7,297 nt of DNA from Candidatus Poribacteria bacterium (GTDB lineage: Bacteria > Poribacteria > WGA-4E > UBA9662), in the NCBI GenBank assembly GCA_002699335.1, contig PACG01000077.1, positions 9,795-17,091 of the forward strand. Direction: 5' to 3'. Positions 1-6,698 of the stretch are shown here, piece by piece. The notes under the pieces are model-generated. The model was given only the letters and a program-made list of their open reading frames with translations, had not been told where the DNA came from and did not search any database. Made by a program: the position numbers and the translations under genes. Position 1 is the first letter of the stretch. Each line of letters begins with the position of its first letter.

Positions 1-8
1 TGTCTCGC

Positions 9-652
9 TTGAATAATAAGGGAAACAGTACTAATCTGCGGTCAGTTTATAATTTAATGGGTATACAGACGGGGAAACAGGCCATCCGGACGGAGCTTCA
101 AGCCTTGAATTCGTTATTGGAGGGTTTGGGTGATTCATTTGAGCGTGCCGTTGAAACCTTGAAAAGCTGTAAAGGGAAAATTGTCGTTACCGGTGTAGGG
201 AAATACAACATCATTGGACAGAAGATGGCAGCGACACTGGCAATCACTGGCTCACCTGCCGTCTTCACAGGCATGATCTGAGGTGGTACACGGCGACTTG
301 GGATTAGTGACAGAAGAAGATAGAAGTATCGCTATCTCCTTGGAGTGACGGCCGAAGCATTAAATGTCGTTCAGCCGCTGAAAAACGTGGATCACAATCA
401 TTGGATGACCGATAAGCCCGGGTCGATCCTGGCAAGTGAAAGTGATGTTCATCTCGGTATTTCCGTTTGCAGAGGAGGCGATCCGCTGAATCTGGAACCG
501 ACATTCAGCATACCGACACGCTCGTGTTGGGAGACGCACTTGCGATGGCTCTTTCTGCCGAAATGAAATTTACCCGGGAAGATTTTTATCGATTTTATCC
601 AGGTGGAAATCTGGGGAAAGAATCGAAATCAGAAGGAGGAGGTGTTAAATGA
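9..652 (+). pseudogene. Broken SIS-domain sugar-phosphate isomerase (KpsF/GutQ family, without CBS domains)
   Basis: The three frames read consecutively match one KpsF/GutQ-type protein (arabinose-5-phosphate isomerase and relatives). The first segment, to the stop at 279-281, has the N-terminal helix and VVTGVGK. The second frame, from about 277, reads VHGDLGLVTEED and stops at 346-348. The third, from about 342, reads GVTAEALNVVQPLKNV through GDPLNLEPT. The last, from about 500, reads LVLGDALAMALSAEMKF and FYPGGNLGK and ends at 652. At least three frame changes are therefore needed, and the family's usual SxSGxT/E segment is shortened. The usual GKSG of the sugar-binding site is GKYN, a substitution that indels alone do not explain. 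The protein would end just after the SIS domain, so it was a short form of about 200 residues. The start is uncertain: TTG at 9 or ATG at 57 are possible, and the frame is open to the window edge. The final TGA overlaps the ATG of the ribokinase gene. Sequencing error is the alternative to true decay. Confidence 0.8.
633..642 (+). promoter_or_regulatory. Strong Shine-Dalgarno site of the ribokinase gene
   Basis: AAGGAGGAGG lies six bases before the ATG at 649 and is a near-perfect anti-16S match. It sits inside the last codons of the upstream isomerase remnant. It fixes the kinase start and would allow translation without an intact upstream reading frame. Confidence 0.8.
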
Positions 653-1575
653 GTACTAAGAGGCCAAAAGTAGCCGTTGTCGGCAGTTTCATGATGGACC
701 TGGTTGTGAAAGCGGAGAGACGACCCAAAGTAGGTGAAACCTTAGTGGGCGAAGAGTTCGGCATGTTTCTTGGAGGAAAGGGAACAAATCAGGCGATTGC
801 CGCTGCCAGACTAGGAGCAGAAGTCCATATGATTGGTCGGCTGGGACAAGACCAGTTTGGAGACATAATTATTGAATCCCTACAGAAAGATAATATTCAT
901 ACCGATTTTATTGTCAAAGACGCAGAAGTCGGTACGGGTATAGCAACTCCGGTCATCGATGCGGATGGAAACAACAGCATCATTATTATTCCACGAGCAA
1001 ATATGCGATTAACAGTTGCCAACGTAGAAAAAGCTGCGTCGGCAATTGCTGAGGCCGATGTGCTATTGTTACAGTTAGAGGTCCCGATTGAACCATCGAA
1101 ACGCGCCGCCGAGATTGCAGGAGAAAACAGCACAGTCGTTATTTTAAACCCGGCTCCTGCCTGCCAGATACCAAATGAGTTTCTAAAATTTGTTGATTAT
1201 TTGACACCCAATGAAATCGAGACGGAAATGTTAACAGGCGTAAAAGTATCAGATCAGTCTGGTGCGGAACAGGCAGCGCGAGTTCTTCTGGATAAAGGGA
1301 TGTCTGCAGTGGTCCTCACTCTCGGTTCAAGAGGAACTTTGCTGCTCACTGAGAATACTACAGTGTCCGTTCCTGCTCACAAAGTAAACGTCGTGGACAC
1401 AACCGCGGCCGGGGACGCTTTTTGCGGAGGATTTGCATTCGGTCTGGCTCAGGGGCAAAAATTAACAGAGGCCGTCAGGTGTGGAAATGCAGCTGGAGCC
1501 TTAGCTGTTACTGTGATGGGAGCCGAACCGTCTATGCCTACTTCTGAAGCCGTCAGAGAACTGTTGAACCGATAA
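649..1575 (+). CDS. rbsK: Ribokinase (PfkB-family carbohydrate kinase)
   Basis: This cytosolic kinase probably phosphorylates ribose to ribose-5-phosphate with ATP. At 308 residues it is full length for ribokinase. Visible landmarks are the N-terminal strand VAVVGSFMMDLVV with the substrate-binding Asp (D17), the first PfkB signature GGKGTNQA (42-49) followed by IGRLGQDQFGD, the NPAP segment and TPNEIETE in the middle, LTLGSRG before the nucleotide site, and the second signature DTTAAGD (250-256). In that signature D256 is the expected catalytic base and AAGD the anion hole, as in E. coli RbsK. The C-terminal GAEPSMP also matches ribokinases. The ATG follows a strong Shine-Dalgarno site and overlaps the stop of the broken SIS isomerase (ATGA), suggesting a former coupled sugar-phosphate operon. 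No ribose transporter or regulator is visible. Specificity for ribose rather than another sugar is inferred from motif similarity. Confidence 0.88.
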   Translation: MSTKRPKVAVVGSFMMDLVVKAERRPKVGETLVGEEFGMFLGGKGTNQAIAAARLGAEVHMIGRLGQDQFGDIIIESLQKDNIHTDFIVKDAEVGTGIATPVIDADGNNSIIIIPRANMRLTVANVEKAASAIAEADVLLLQLEVPIEPSKRAAEIAGENSTVVILNPAPACQIPNEFLKFVDYLTPNEIETEMLTGVKVSDQSGAEQAARVLLDKGMSAVVLTLGSRGTLLLTENTTVSVPAHKVNVVDTTAAGDAFCGGFAFGLAQGQKLTEAVRCGNAAGALAVTVMGAEPSMPTSEAVRELLNR

Positions 1576-1665
1576 ATAATAACCCCAGTATTCTCTATAC
1601 ATTCTCGCCAACTACCTTGTCCTTATCGTTACCACTTAAATTATGGAGATCACTGATGTAGTTAC

Positions 1666-1688
1666 GGCCGACAGCCGGCCTCTCTTTT
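1666..1688 (+). terminator. Possible terminator hairpin after the ribokinase gene
   Basis: GGCCG (1666-1670) and CGGCC (1676-1680) can form a five-pair GC stem around the loop ACAGC, followed by the T-rich tail TCTCTTTT. It lies 90 bp after the ribokinase stop, in the convergent gap. The stem is short and the tail is interrupted by cytosines, so this is a weak candidate. No other hairpin with a T-run is seen between 1576 and 1665. Confidence 0.35.
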
Positions 1689-1737
1689 CGGTATTTGACC
1701 AATGGCCGTAGATAAGTGGCAATTGCTCTGACGGCAT

Positions 1738-1761
1738 CGGGCTTCAACTTGAAAATGCCCG
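1738..1761 (-). terminator. Hairpin just downstream of the minus-strand operon
   Basis: CGGGC (1738-1742) pairs with GCCCG (1757-1761), enclosing a second inverted repeat, TTCAA/TTGAA (1743-1753). It starts 16 bp beyond the stop of the 496-residue gene on the minus strand. On that strand no U-run follows, so it is not a canonical intrinsic terminator. It could be an RNA 3'-end stabilising hairpin. Confidence 0.25.
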
Positions 1762-1776
1762 GATTGCCCGTTAGTA

Positions 1777-3267
1777 TCAGGGAATCGAGCTTTGGTCCGG
1801 AGCAGTAGATCTTGACAGTTCTGCAGTGGATGTATGAGTGGATACATCGGTTTGATCGGTCAGTGCCATCAGATAGTCGTAGATCTGCTGTCGGTAACGA
1901 ACTGGAATTTGGTTTTGAGCGAGTGCTTCAGCATACTGTTTTTGAGCCTGTTGATAAGACTCCGCAAACGAAGTCGAACGACTCAGTTGTGCATCCGTCT
2001 CTCCGACATAGACCTCCGAAAACTGACTGGTGGCTGAATCGTAAGTGTCGTCAGAGTTATCTGATTCGGTCGTTAAATTTTGCAAGACCAAATCGGATCC
2101 TGTCTCGAATTTAGGCGGTTGGATCTCTGTTTGAGGCCTCGATACATTTGCCTCTGCTTCTCCTCCGGTGCCGGAAGTGGAGTTAGGGTTCGGTTGCCAA
2201 TCCGAAACACCGGCTGTTTCTTTCGATCCTCGCGTCTTGTTACCCGATTGACCGGTTGTCCCACTAGAGTTGGCTAGACCTTCTCCACCCCAACTAGAGC
2301 GAGCACCCGCCATTGCAATTCCTCGACGGCTTTGACGAATCTGTTGCTGGATAGCAACAAGCGATTTTTGGGCTTTTAATTTTTCTGCCTGGTTCATTTT
2401 TCGCAGAGCGTCGATGATCTGTTGAAGTTGTTTGGAATCCATTTGGTCCGATTTTTCCATCGATTTCGATAGCCCCTCCGGTAGGCTGGCCGGTTGCTGG
2501 CCAAGTATGTCCTGCATCAGGTTTTTCAGTTCAGCCATCTGTTCGGGCTTTAATTCCTCCAGTTGGTTAAGTGCATCTTCTAATTTCTGGACAACTGGTG
2601 ATTGGCGGTCGATAACGGTTTCTTGCCGTTGATGGACTTGTCGTTGGAGTTCGCCCAACACCTTTTCCGCCTTCTCTGTGCTAATACGTGGATGACTGAG
2701 TTTTTTGATAGCTGAGGCAATATTATCTTTGAGGACAGGATCGTTAATTTGGCTTAACCGGTCAATAGCCACTCGAATCGCCGGTGTTTCAGATGGTGGC
2801 TGATATTGGTAGGGTAGAAAAAAAGTGGCGGTTATTAGTAGGGTCGGCAAAGCTAACAAAAGAGTAGATCTGGGGACCAGATATGGAAATGCGACTAAGG
2901 GGTTTGTCAGGTAATTGGCCGTATCCTTCCGTTGGGCAATGGCAGTGTCGTCTGTAGCCGCCAGATACTGGAAGGCAGAACTGGTTCTCGCTTTCAGTTG
3001 CAGTTGCAGATCAATCTGTTGGGCGATCACTTCCGATGGCTCTGGTCGAGCCGTCAGTAGTGGCAACACCAAACTGAGAATCGCGATTAAGCTAATAACG
3101 GGTAGAATTGGCAACCACATCCAGTGGTCCAGCATAAGGGTTGACCCGATAACTGTTAAACCAACCAAGCTGCTAACCGTCAGGTGGCGGAGACGGCGAT
3201 TATGTTGACATCGGCGTTGCACCTGTCGAATAGCGCAGGTAATGGTTTCTACTGCTGGGTCGTTCAT
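1777..3267 (-). CDS. Large membrane-anchored coiled-coil protein, function unknown
   Basis: I do not recognise a named family for these 496 residues. There are hydrophobic segments at about 29-46, 50-71 and 134-152. Between the second and third lies an amphipathic stretch, IAQQIDLQLQLKARTSSAF (81-99). After the third segment, residues 165-316 are charged, Gln/Glu/Lys-rich and heptad-like, so probably coiled coil. Residues 320-435 are rich in Gly, Ser, Thr and Asn and probably disordered. A final helix-like part (434-470, YAEALAQNQIPVRYRQQIYDYL) precedes a Ser/Thr-rich tail. The order of membrane pair, 'xxID..L.LK.R..SA' helix, third span, coiled coil and a terminal 'IP..YR..I.DYL' motif resembles large membrane proteins encoded near MoxR/DUF58 genes in Planctomycetes and relatives (sometimes DUF4175-like). 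That is my recollection of the architecture, not a search result. The start overlaps the lgt stop (ATGA), so translation is probably coupled; upstream only a distant AAAAGG resembles a ribosome site. Confidence 0.75.
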   Translation of the reverse strand: MNDPAVETITCAIRQVQRRCQHNRRLRHLTVSSLVGLTVIGSTLMLDHWMWLPILPVISLIAILSLVLPLLTARPEPSEVIAQQIDLQLQLKARTSSAFQYLAATDDTAIAQRKDTANYLTNPLVAFPYLVPRSTLLLALPTLLITATFFLPYQYQPPSETPAIRVAIDRLSQINDPVLKDNIASAIKKLSHPRISTEKAEKVLGELQRQVHQRQETVIDRQSPVVQKLEDALNQLEELKPEQMAELKNLMQDILGQQPASLPEGLSKSMEKSDQMDSKQLQQIIDALRKMNQAEKLKAQKSLVAIQQQIRQSRRGIAMAGARSSWGGEGLANSSGTTGQSGNKTRGSKETAGVSDWQPNPNSTSGTGGEAEANVSRPQTEIQPPKFETGSDLVLQNLTTESDNSDDTYDSATSQFSEVYVGETDAQLSRSTSFAESYQQAQKQYAEALAQNQIPVRYRQQIYDYLMALTDQTDVSTHTSTAELSRSTAPDQSSIP

Positions 3268-4070
3268 GCTTGTAGTTGTGCCTTTTGCCAGCGGTAGATG
3301 ATCATTAAGATGCCAATACCGATTAAGATCAAGCTAATCACCTGTGCACCGGAGAAGAGCCACACGTACTTTTGATTGATCCGCCAAAACTCGACAGTAA
3401 ATCGTTCAATTCCCATTGCCAGTAAGGTCAATCCAAAAAGGACACCAGATCGATACTCTAGCTTTCGACGAAACTGCCATAATAAGCCAAAACTGAAACA
3501 AGAGATAATGGTTTCATAAATTGGGGTTGGGTGTACGGGGGTTAGCACGTCCGTCACACTGTTGGGTGTCACATAGTGGATCACGCCTTGATAGCTAAAA
3601 TGGGTGACTACAGCCTCGGGGAAAATGACGCACCAGGGAAAATCACCTGGTTTCCCGTAACATCCATCCCCAGCCAGGAAACAGCCGATCCGCCCAATAC
3701 CGTATCCCAATATCAGGAACGGTCCAATGGTATCAATTACCGACCAAACCGGATTGTTAGATCTAAAAACGATGATCAAAACAACTAACGTCCCGCCGAT
3801 CAGCCCACCGTACCAAACAAATCCGCTGGCTAAACTCCACTGACCAGATTCGATCACGTAGTAGAGTTTGGCTCCTAAGAAGCCTCCAATGGCAGCAGAG
3901 GATGTGATAGCAGAAGCTAACTCTTCGCTCAGTCCTTTACGGGGGAGTTCACGGCTAAGCCCGTAATGAGCGGCCAAAAAACCGAGTGCAATCATCACGC
4001 CATAACTATTGATCGCTAAGGGAAATCCGAAAAGGTTGAGGGGAGAGAAGTCAATGATACGAGGATACAT
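3264..4070 (-). CDS. lgt: Prolipoprotein diacylglyceryl transferase
   Basis: This inner-membrane enzyme moves diacylglycerol from phosphatidylglycerol to the lipobox cysteine of prolipoproteins, the first step of lipoprotein maturation. The 268 residues match the usual Lgt length, with about seven hydrophobic segments. Landmarks are INSYGVMIALGF (20-31, with the conserved Tyr), VWYGGLIGG (85-93), GRIGCFLAGDGCYGKP (126-141), HPTPIYE (180-186) and GIERFTVEFWR (220-230, with R223 and E227 spaced like E. coli R239 and E243). Two positions differ from the E. coli pattern: Cys130 stands where GRxGNF has Asn, and Tyr87 where HGG has His. Similar GRIGC forms occur in other phyla, so this is a variant and not evidence of inactivity. 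The gene lies 15 bp after comB and overlaps the next gene by ATGA. No clear ribosome site precedes the ATG at 4070. Confidence 0.92.
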   Translation of the reverse strand: MYPRIIDFSPLNLFGFPLAINSYGVMIALGFLAAHYGLSRELPRKGLSEELASAITSSAAIGGFLGAKLYYVIESGQWSLASGFVWYGGLIGGTLVVLIIVFRSNNPVWSVIDTIGPFLILGYGIGRIGCFLAGDGCYGKPGDFPWCVIFPEAVVTHFSYQGVIHYVTPNSVTDVLTPVHPTPIYETIISCFSFGLLWQFRRKLEYRSGVLFGLTLLAMGIERFTVEFWRINQKYVWLFSGAQVISLILIGIGILMIIYRWQKAQLQA

Positions 4071-4085
4071 GTCTGTCTTTAGGGG

Positions 4086-4829
4086 TTAAGTGTCAATTGT
4101 TTTTTGTTGTATACGGCTATCTATCATCTGCGGAACGATTGGATACAGATCTACTTGGGCGCAAAAGTCCAGGTCTTCTGCCAAGTCTATGCTCTCCAGG
4201 TAACGACCATGATCACACTGTTTTAGCATAGCGAGTAGGTCTGCCTGATGATGCTGATAGAGTAGAAGGGCAGTTTTGGCCGCATCAGATTGTTGCCAAC
4301 CGGATAGAAGGCTTAGGCAAGCTCCAGCAAAAACACTGTCTTCCGTACAAAACTGACCTATCCGGCCTGCACAGACAAAGACGACATCACTTTTGGCGTC
4401 TTGGATGAATTCGACTACGGCCCACCGGTTGAGAAACGACCCCAATAGCAGATGCTTAGCGGCGAGGCACTCACGGATGGTCCGTGTTCCATTGGTCGTA
4501 GTGGCTACTAGGTGCTTGTTCGCTACATTTTCCGGTGTGAACTCGCGAGGCGAATTTCCTAAACTAAATCCGTCGACTTTTCTACCTTCACGCTCACCAC
4601 AACACAAGGTGTTAGCTTGCCGTTTTGCCGTAGAAAGGGCTTCCGCCGGCGTCAGCACAGGAGTGACACTGGTTGCTCCATTGGCTAGTGCTGTAGTAAT
4701 AGTCGAAGTGGCTCGAAGAATATCGATCGCAACCACGACTTTTTCAGTTAGGTCGGCAAATGGTACCAGGTCTGGTGCAAAAACTACGTCAACGGTCACC
4801 GGTTCCCGGCAGAATGGCAGTTCAGACAT
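4086..4829 (-). CDS. comB: 2-phosphosulfolactate phosphatase (ComB family)
   Basis: ComB is a Mg-dependent cytosolic phosphatase that hydrolyses 2-phosphosulfolactate to sulfolactate. That is the second step of methanogen coenzyme M synthesis; in bacteria it is thought to serve sulfolactate production. The 247 residues match family length. The hallmark motifs are present in order: AIDILRATSTI (34-44), CGEREGRKVDGFSLGNSP (77-94), TTTNGTR (110-116), VCAGRIGQFCTEDSVFAG (152-169) and a C-terminal HGRYLESIDLAEDLDF region (207-222). An in-frame TGA lies shortly upstream of the ATG, which supports this start, but no good Shine-Dalgarno site is seen. It is the first gene of the apparent comB-lgt-membrane protein operon. 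No phosphosulfolactate synthase (comA) or sulfolactate dehydrogenase is in the window, so the pathway context is unknown. Confidence 0.9.
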   Translation of the reverse strand: MSELPFCREPVTVDVVFAPDLVPFADLTEKVVVAIDILRATSTITTALANGATSVTPVLTPAEALSTAKRQANTLCCGEREGRKVDGFSLGNSPREFTPENVANKHLVATTTNGTRTIRECLAAKHLLLGSFLNRWAVVEFIQDAKSDVVFVCAGRIGQFCTEDSVFAGACLSLLSGWQQSDAAKTALLLYQHHQADLLAMLKQCDHGRYLESIDLAEDLDFCAQVDLYPIVPQMIDSRIQQKTIDT

Positions 4830-4874
4830 ACGTAGGTGATATCATCTCGAAATGGTGCTCTCTTGAAAATCTTG

Positions 4875-4903
4875 TTGCGTGATGAAAAGGTACGTGCTAG
4901 AAT
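4875..4903 (+). promoter_or_regulatory. Promoter-like element in the divergent intergenic region
   Basis: TTGCGT (4875-4880) and TAGAAT (4898-4903) are separated by 17 bp, and TGC just before TAGAAT gives an extended -10. The -10 matches the housekeeping consensus at five of six bases, the -35 at three of six. It would start transcription near 4910, almost 470 bp before the permease gene, so it may drive a separate transcript. Confidence 0.4.
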
Positions 4904-4908
4904 GACGC

Positions 4909-5087
4909 GTCACTTAAAACGACGCCAGTTATTTTACACGCAAGGAGATGGTTCCTGCAAACCAATCGGCTACAGATCTTATGGCCGTGGTACCCCTAAT
5001 AACGAACGTTGTTTCAACTACCTGGGCTGACAGGAAAGGCTGGAGAGTAGCACACAGTAAAGGGGAAATTAAAGGTGTCGCTTTTTT
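4909..5087 (+). ncRNA. Possible structured RNA, unassigned
   Basis: This stretch lies between a promoter-like element and a run of six T residues (5082-5087) and is about 180 nt long. CGACGCC (4920-4926) can pair with GGTGTCG (5074-5080) as a closing helix with one G-U pair. Inside are a hairpin of ACCA plus CGGC (4961-4970) with GCCG plus TGGT (4984-4991), a stem AGGA/TCCT (4943-4956) extended by GC/GC, and a small GTTG/CAAC hairpin (5008-5018). I cannot match it to 6S RNA, SRP RNA, RNase P or a known riboswitch class. A weak 64-codon frame from GTG 4836 crosses most of it but has no ribosome site. It could equally be a leader or plain spacer. Confidence 0.22.
5049..5087 (+). terminator. Possible intrinsic terminator in the divergent gap
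   Basis: AGC plus ACAC (5049-5055) can pair with GTGT (5075-5078) and GCT (5080-5082) with one bulged C, around a 19-base loop, followed by TTTTT (5083-5087). The 3' arm is also able to pair with 4920-4926, so the two foldings compete. The stem is imperfect and the call tentative. Confidence 0.3.
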
Positions 5088-5110
5088 AAACATCCGGCAA
5101 AGATAAAGCG

Positions 5111-5201
5111 ATGTATGTAATTGTTAGGTGATGCCAACTGGGACAATTACACAGCAGAAGCCAAGGTTCGTCTGGACAATACCACTCCAACTTTAAAGCG
5201 A
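5111..5201 (+). pseudogene. Short remnant of a degraded protein gene
   Basis: From 5121 the sequence reads GDANWDNYTAEAKVRLDN, which resembles the GDxxWxDYxxEAxVRL start of LamG/concanavalin-like or DUF1080-type domains in larger secreted proteins. The preceding residues appear in another frame (MYVIV, from ATG 5111), the frame just upstream is closed by TAA at 5118-5120, and after about 5180 the similarity stops. This looks like a relic a few dozen codons long. Attribution to a particular family is from memory of the motif, and chance resemblance is possible. Confidence 0.3.
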
Positions 5202-5314
5202 AGGTGCAGAATTGCTTGTACTGGATGCGGGGCAGCTCGCCACCTCTCATCAGGCTATCTGATTTTAAATCTTCATATCTTAGGTCTGCCATTGAAACAT
5301 TTGACTTAAACCAA

Positions 5315-5341
5315 TTGGAGAATTTCACGTCTGCTTATAAT
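5315..5341 (+). promoter_or_regulatory. Candidate promoter of the permease genes
   Basis: TATAAT (5336-5341) is a perfect -10 hexamer. TTGGAG (5315-5320) is the nearest -35-like sequence, with a short 15 bp spacer; TTGACT at 5301 is too far upstream. Transcription would begin near 5348, giving a leader of about 30 nt that includes the AAGGTGG ribosome site (5368-5374) of the first permease gene. Confidence 0.4.
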
Positions 5342-5378
5342 AAGGATAAGTATTAAGTCTAACATTTAAGGTGGGTAT

Positions 5379-6683
5379 ATGAACCTTGCTGAAAGCATAG
5401 CCGCTGGCGCATCGGCCTTAAGCTCGAATAAACTTCGATCTTTGCTAACCATGCTCGGTATTATTATTGGAGTTGGTTCTGTTTTGGCGATGATTTCAGT
5501 CGGTGATGGTGCCAAAGCCATCGTGATGGAAGAGGCCAACCGCTTTGGTGGTGCCGATCAATTTTCGCTTTATCGAACTAGTAGAATCCGCAAGGGTAAT
5601 CGCTGGATTCGCAACCGTAGTAAAGAATACTTCACCTACGATGATGTTTTGGCTATTGAAGCTGAAGCGCCATCGGTCGAAATGGTTGTCCCACGTATTC
5701 CAGTTTGGGGTGGGGCCACTATCCGGGGTGAAAACGGCAATGAAATAAAGGCAGGCTACCACGGTATTACGCCCACCTTGCAGACCAGTATGGATTGGGA
5801 CCTGCACTCAGGTCGTTTTATCACCGACGAAGATATTCAAAATAAAGTACGTGTTTGTGTGATCGGTTTCAAGCTGATTGATGAACTGTTCCTAGGCCAA
5901 GATCCAATTGGGAAACAAGTCAAAATTGTTTATGGAACGGGCTATCGCCATGGCAGTCGCTCTTCTGAGCAAAACACACGCCGTCTCGAACGTCTAACAG
6001 TCGTCGGTGTCATGACACCGCGTGGCACCAGCATTCGTTATGGTTGGGATATGGACAATCATGTCTTTATGCCATTGACCACCATGCAGGATCGTTTTAC
6101 AGGTAGTGACCACGTCACTATGTTATCGGTACAAGCCAAGGGTCTCGATCTGGTCTATCAAGCGGCAGAAGAGGTCAAAACTGTTATGCGAAAATATCAT
6201 AACGGTGAAGACGAATTCTTTAGGGTCCGCTTTACCGTTGAAAGTGTAGGCACCCTGGACCGGATTAGTAAAGTATTGCAAATCACCTTGAGTGTGATCG
6301 CCTTTGTCTCTCTAGTGGTGGGTGGCATTGGTATTATGAACATGATGCTGGTTTCAGTCAATGAACGCACCCGGGAAATTGGTTTGAGAAAGGCCATTGG
6401 GGCTAAACAGGGCGATATTCTGTTCCAGTTTTTAGCTGAATCGACTACCATGTGCAGTATTGGCGGAGGTTTTGGTGTGTTGTTGGGGCTTGGCATCGGC
6501 TACGGTGTTTCCAGGTTAGCCTCTCGATTCGTAACTATCGTCGATCAATGGCCGTTTGTTTTTGCCGTTGAGTGGGTTGGTATTTCACTGGTTTTTTCAG
6601 CCATAATCGGTATTGGCTTTGGTCTCTATCCTGCTTTTCGAGCGGCTAATCTGCAACCAGTTGAAGCGCTGAGAACAGAATAA
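5379..6683 (+). CDS. MacB/FtsX-family ABC transporter permease
   Basis: This is a permease subunit of a type VII (mechanotransmission) ABC transporter, probably moving a substrate out of or across the cell envelope or extracting lipid-linked cargo. The 434 residues show the expected order. A first membrane span at about 20-41 follows NKLRSLLTMLGIIIGVGS. A large MacB-type extracytoplasmic domain covers about 42-300 and includes GRFITDED (145-152) and DPIGKQVKIV (175-184). Three C-terminal spans lie at about 300-325, 356-380 and 396-417. The cytoplasmic coupling segment NERTREIGLRKAIGAK (328-343) and the terminal RAANLQPVEALR (421-432) are typical. No ATP-binding domain is fused, unlike E. coli MacB. 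AAGGTGG lies four bases before the ATG. A second permease follows after 15 bp. LolCE-like or antibiotic-export roles cannot be separated here. Confidence 0.92.
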   Translation: MNLAESIAAGASALSSNKLRSLLTMLGIIIGVGSVLAMISVGDGAKAIVMEEANRFGGADQFSLYRTSRIRKGNRWIRNRSKEYFTYDDVLAIEAEAPSVEMVVPRIPVWGGATIRGENGNEIKAGYHGITPTLQTSMDWDLHSGRFITDEDIQNKVRVCVIGFKLIDELFLGQDPIGKQVKIVYGTGYRHGSRSSEQNTRRLERLTVVGVMTPRGTSIRYGWDMDNHVFMPLTTMQDRFTGSDHVTMLSVQAKGLDLVYQAAEEVKTVMRKYHNGEDEFFRVRFTVESVGTLDRISKVLQITLSVIAFVSLVVGGIGIMNMMLVSVNERTREIGLRKAIGAKQGDILFQFLAESTTMCSIGGGFGVLLGLGIGYGVSRLASRFVTIVDQWPFVFAVEWVGISLVFSAIIGIGFGLYPAFRAANLQPVEALRTE

Positions 6684-6698
6684 TCAGGATAAAATTAA

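Noticed and set aside
48..53. TATAAT just before the ATG at 57
   Set aside because: No -35 at a suitable distance, and transcription would start after the ATG; it is probably chance within an AT-rich codon stretch.
1757..1769. TGCCCG repeated twice with a three-base spacer
   Set aside because: Only two short copies; the first is better explained as one arm of the hairpin at 1738-1761.
4393..4839. A 148-codon plus-strand frame opposite comB
   Set aside because: It is the antisense shadow of comB, whose motifs are clear, and has no family features of its own.
4836..5030. A 64-codon open frame from GTG in the divergent gap
   Set aside because: It has no ribosome site, begins seven bases from the comB start on the other strand, contains the promoter-like element and matches no family I know.
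5086..5328. An 80-codon minus-strand frame opposite the region upstream of the permeases
   Set aside because: No ribosome site or recognisable domain; it lies antisense to the relic and the permease promoter region and looks like chance openness.
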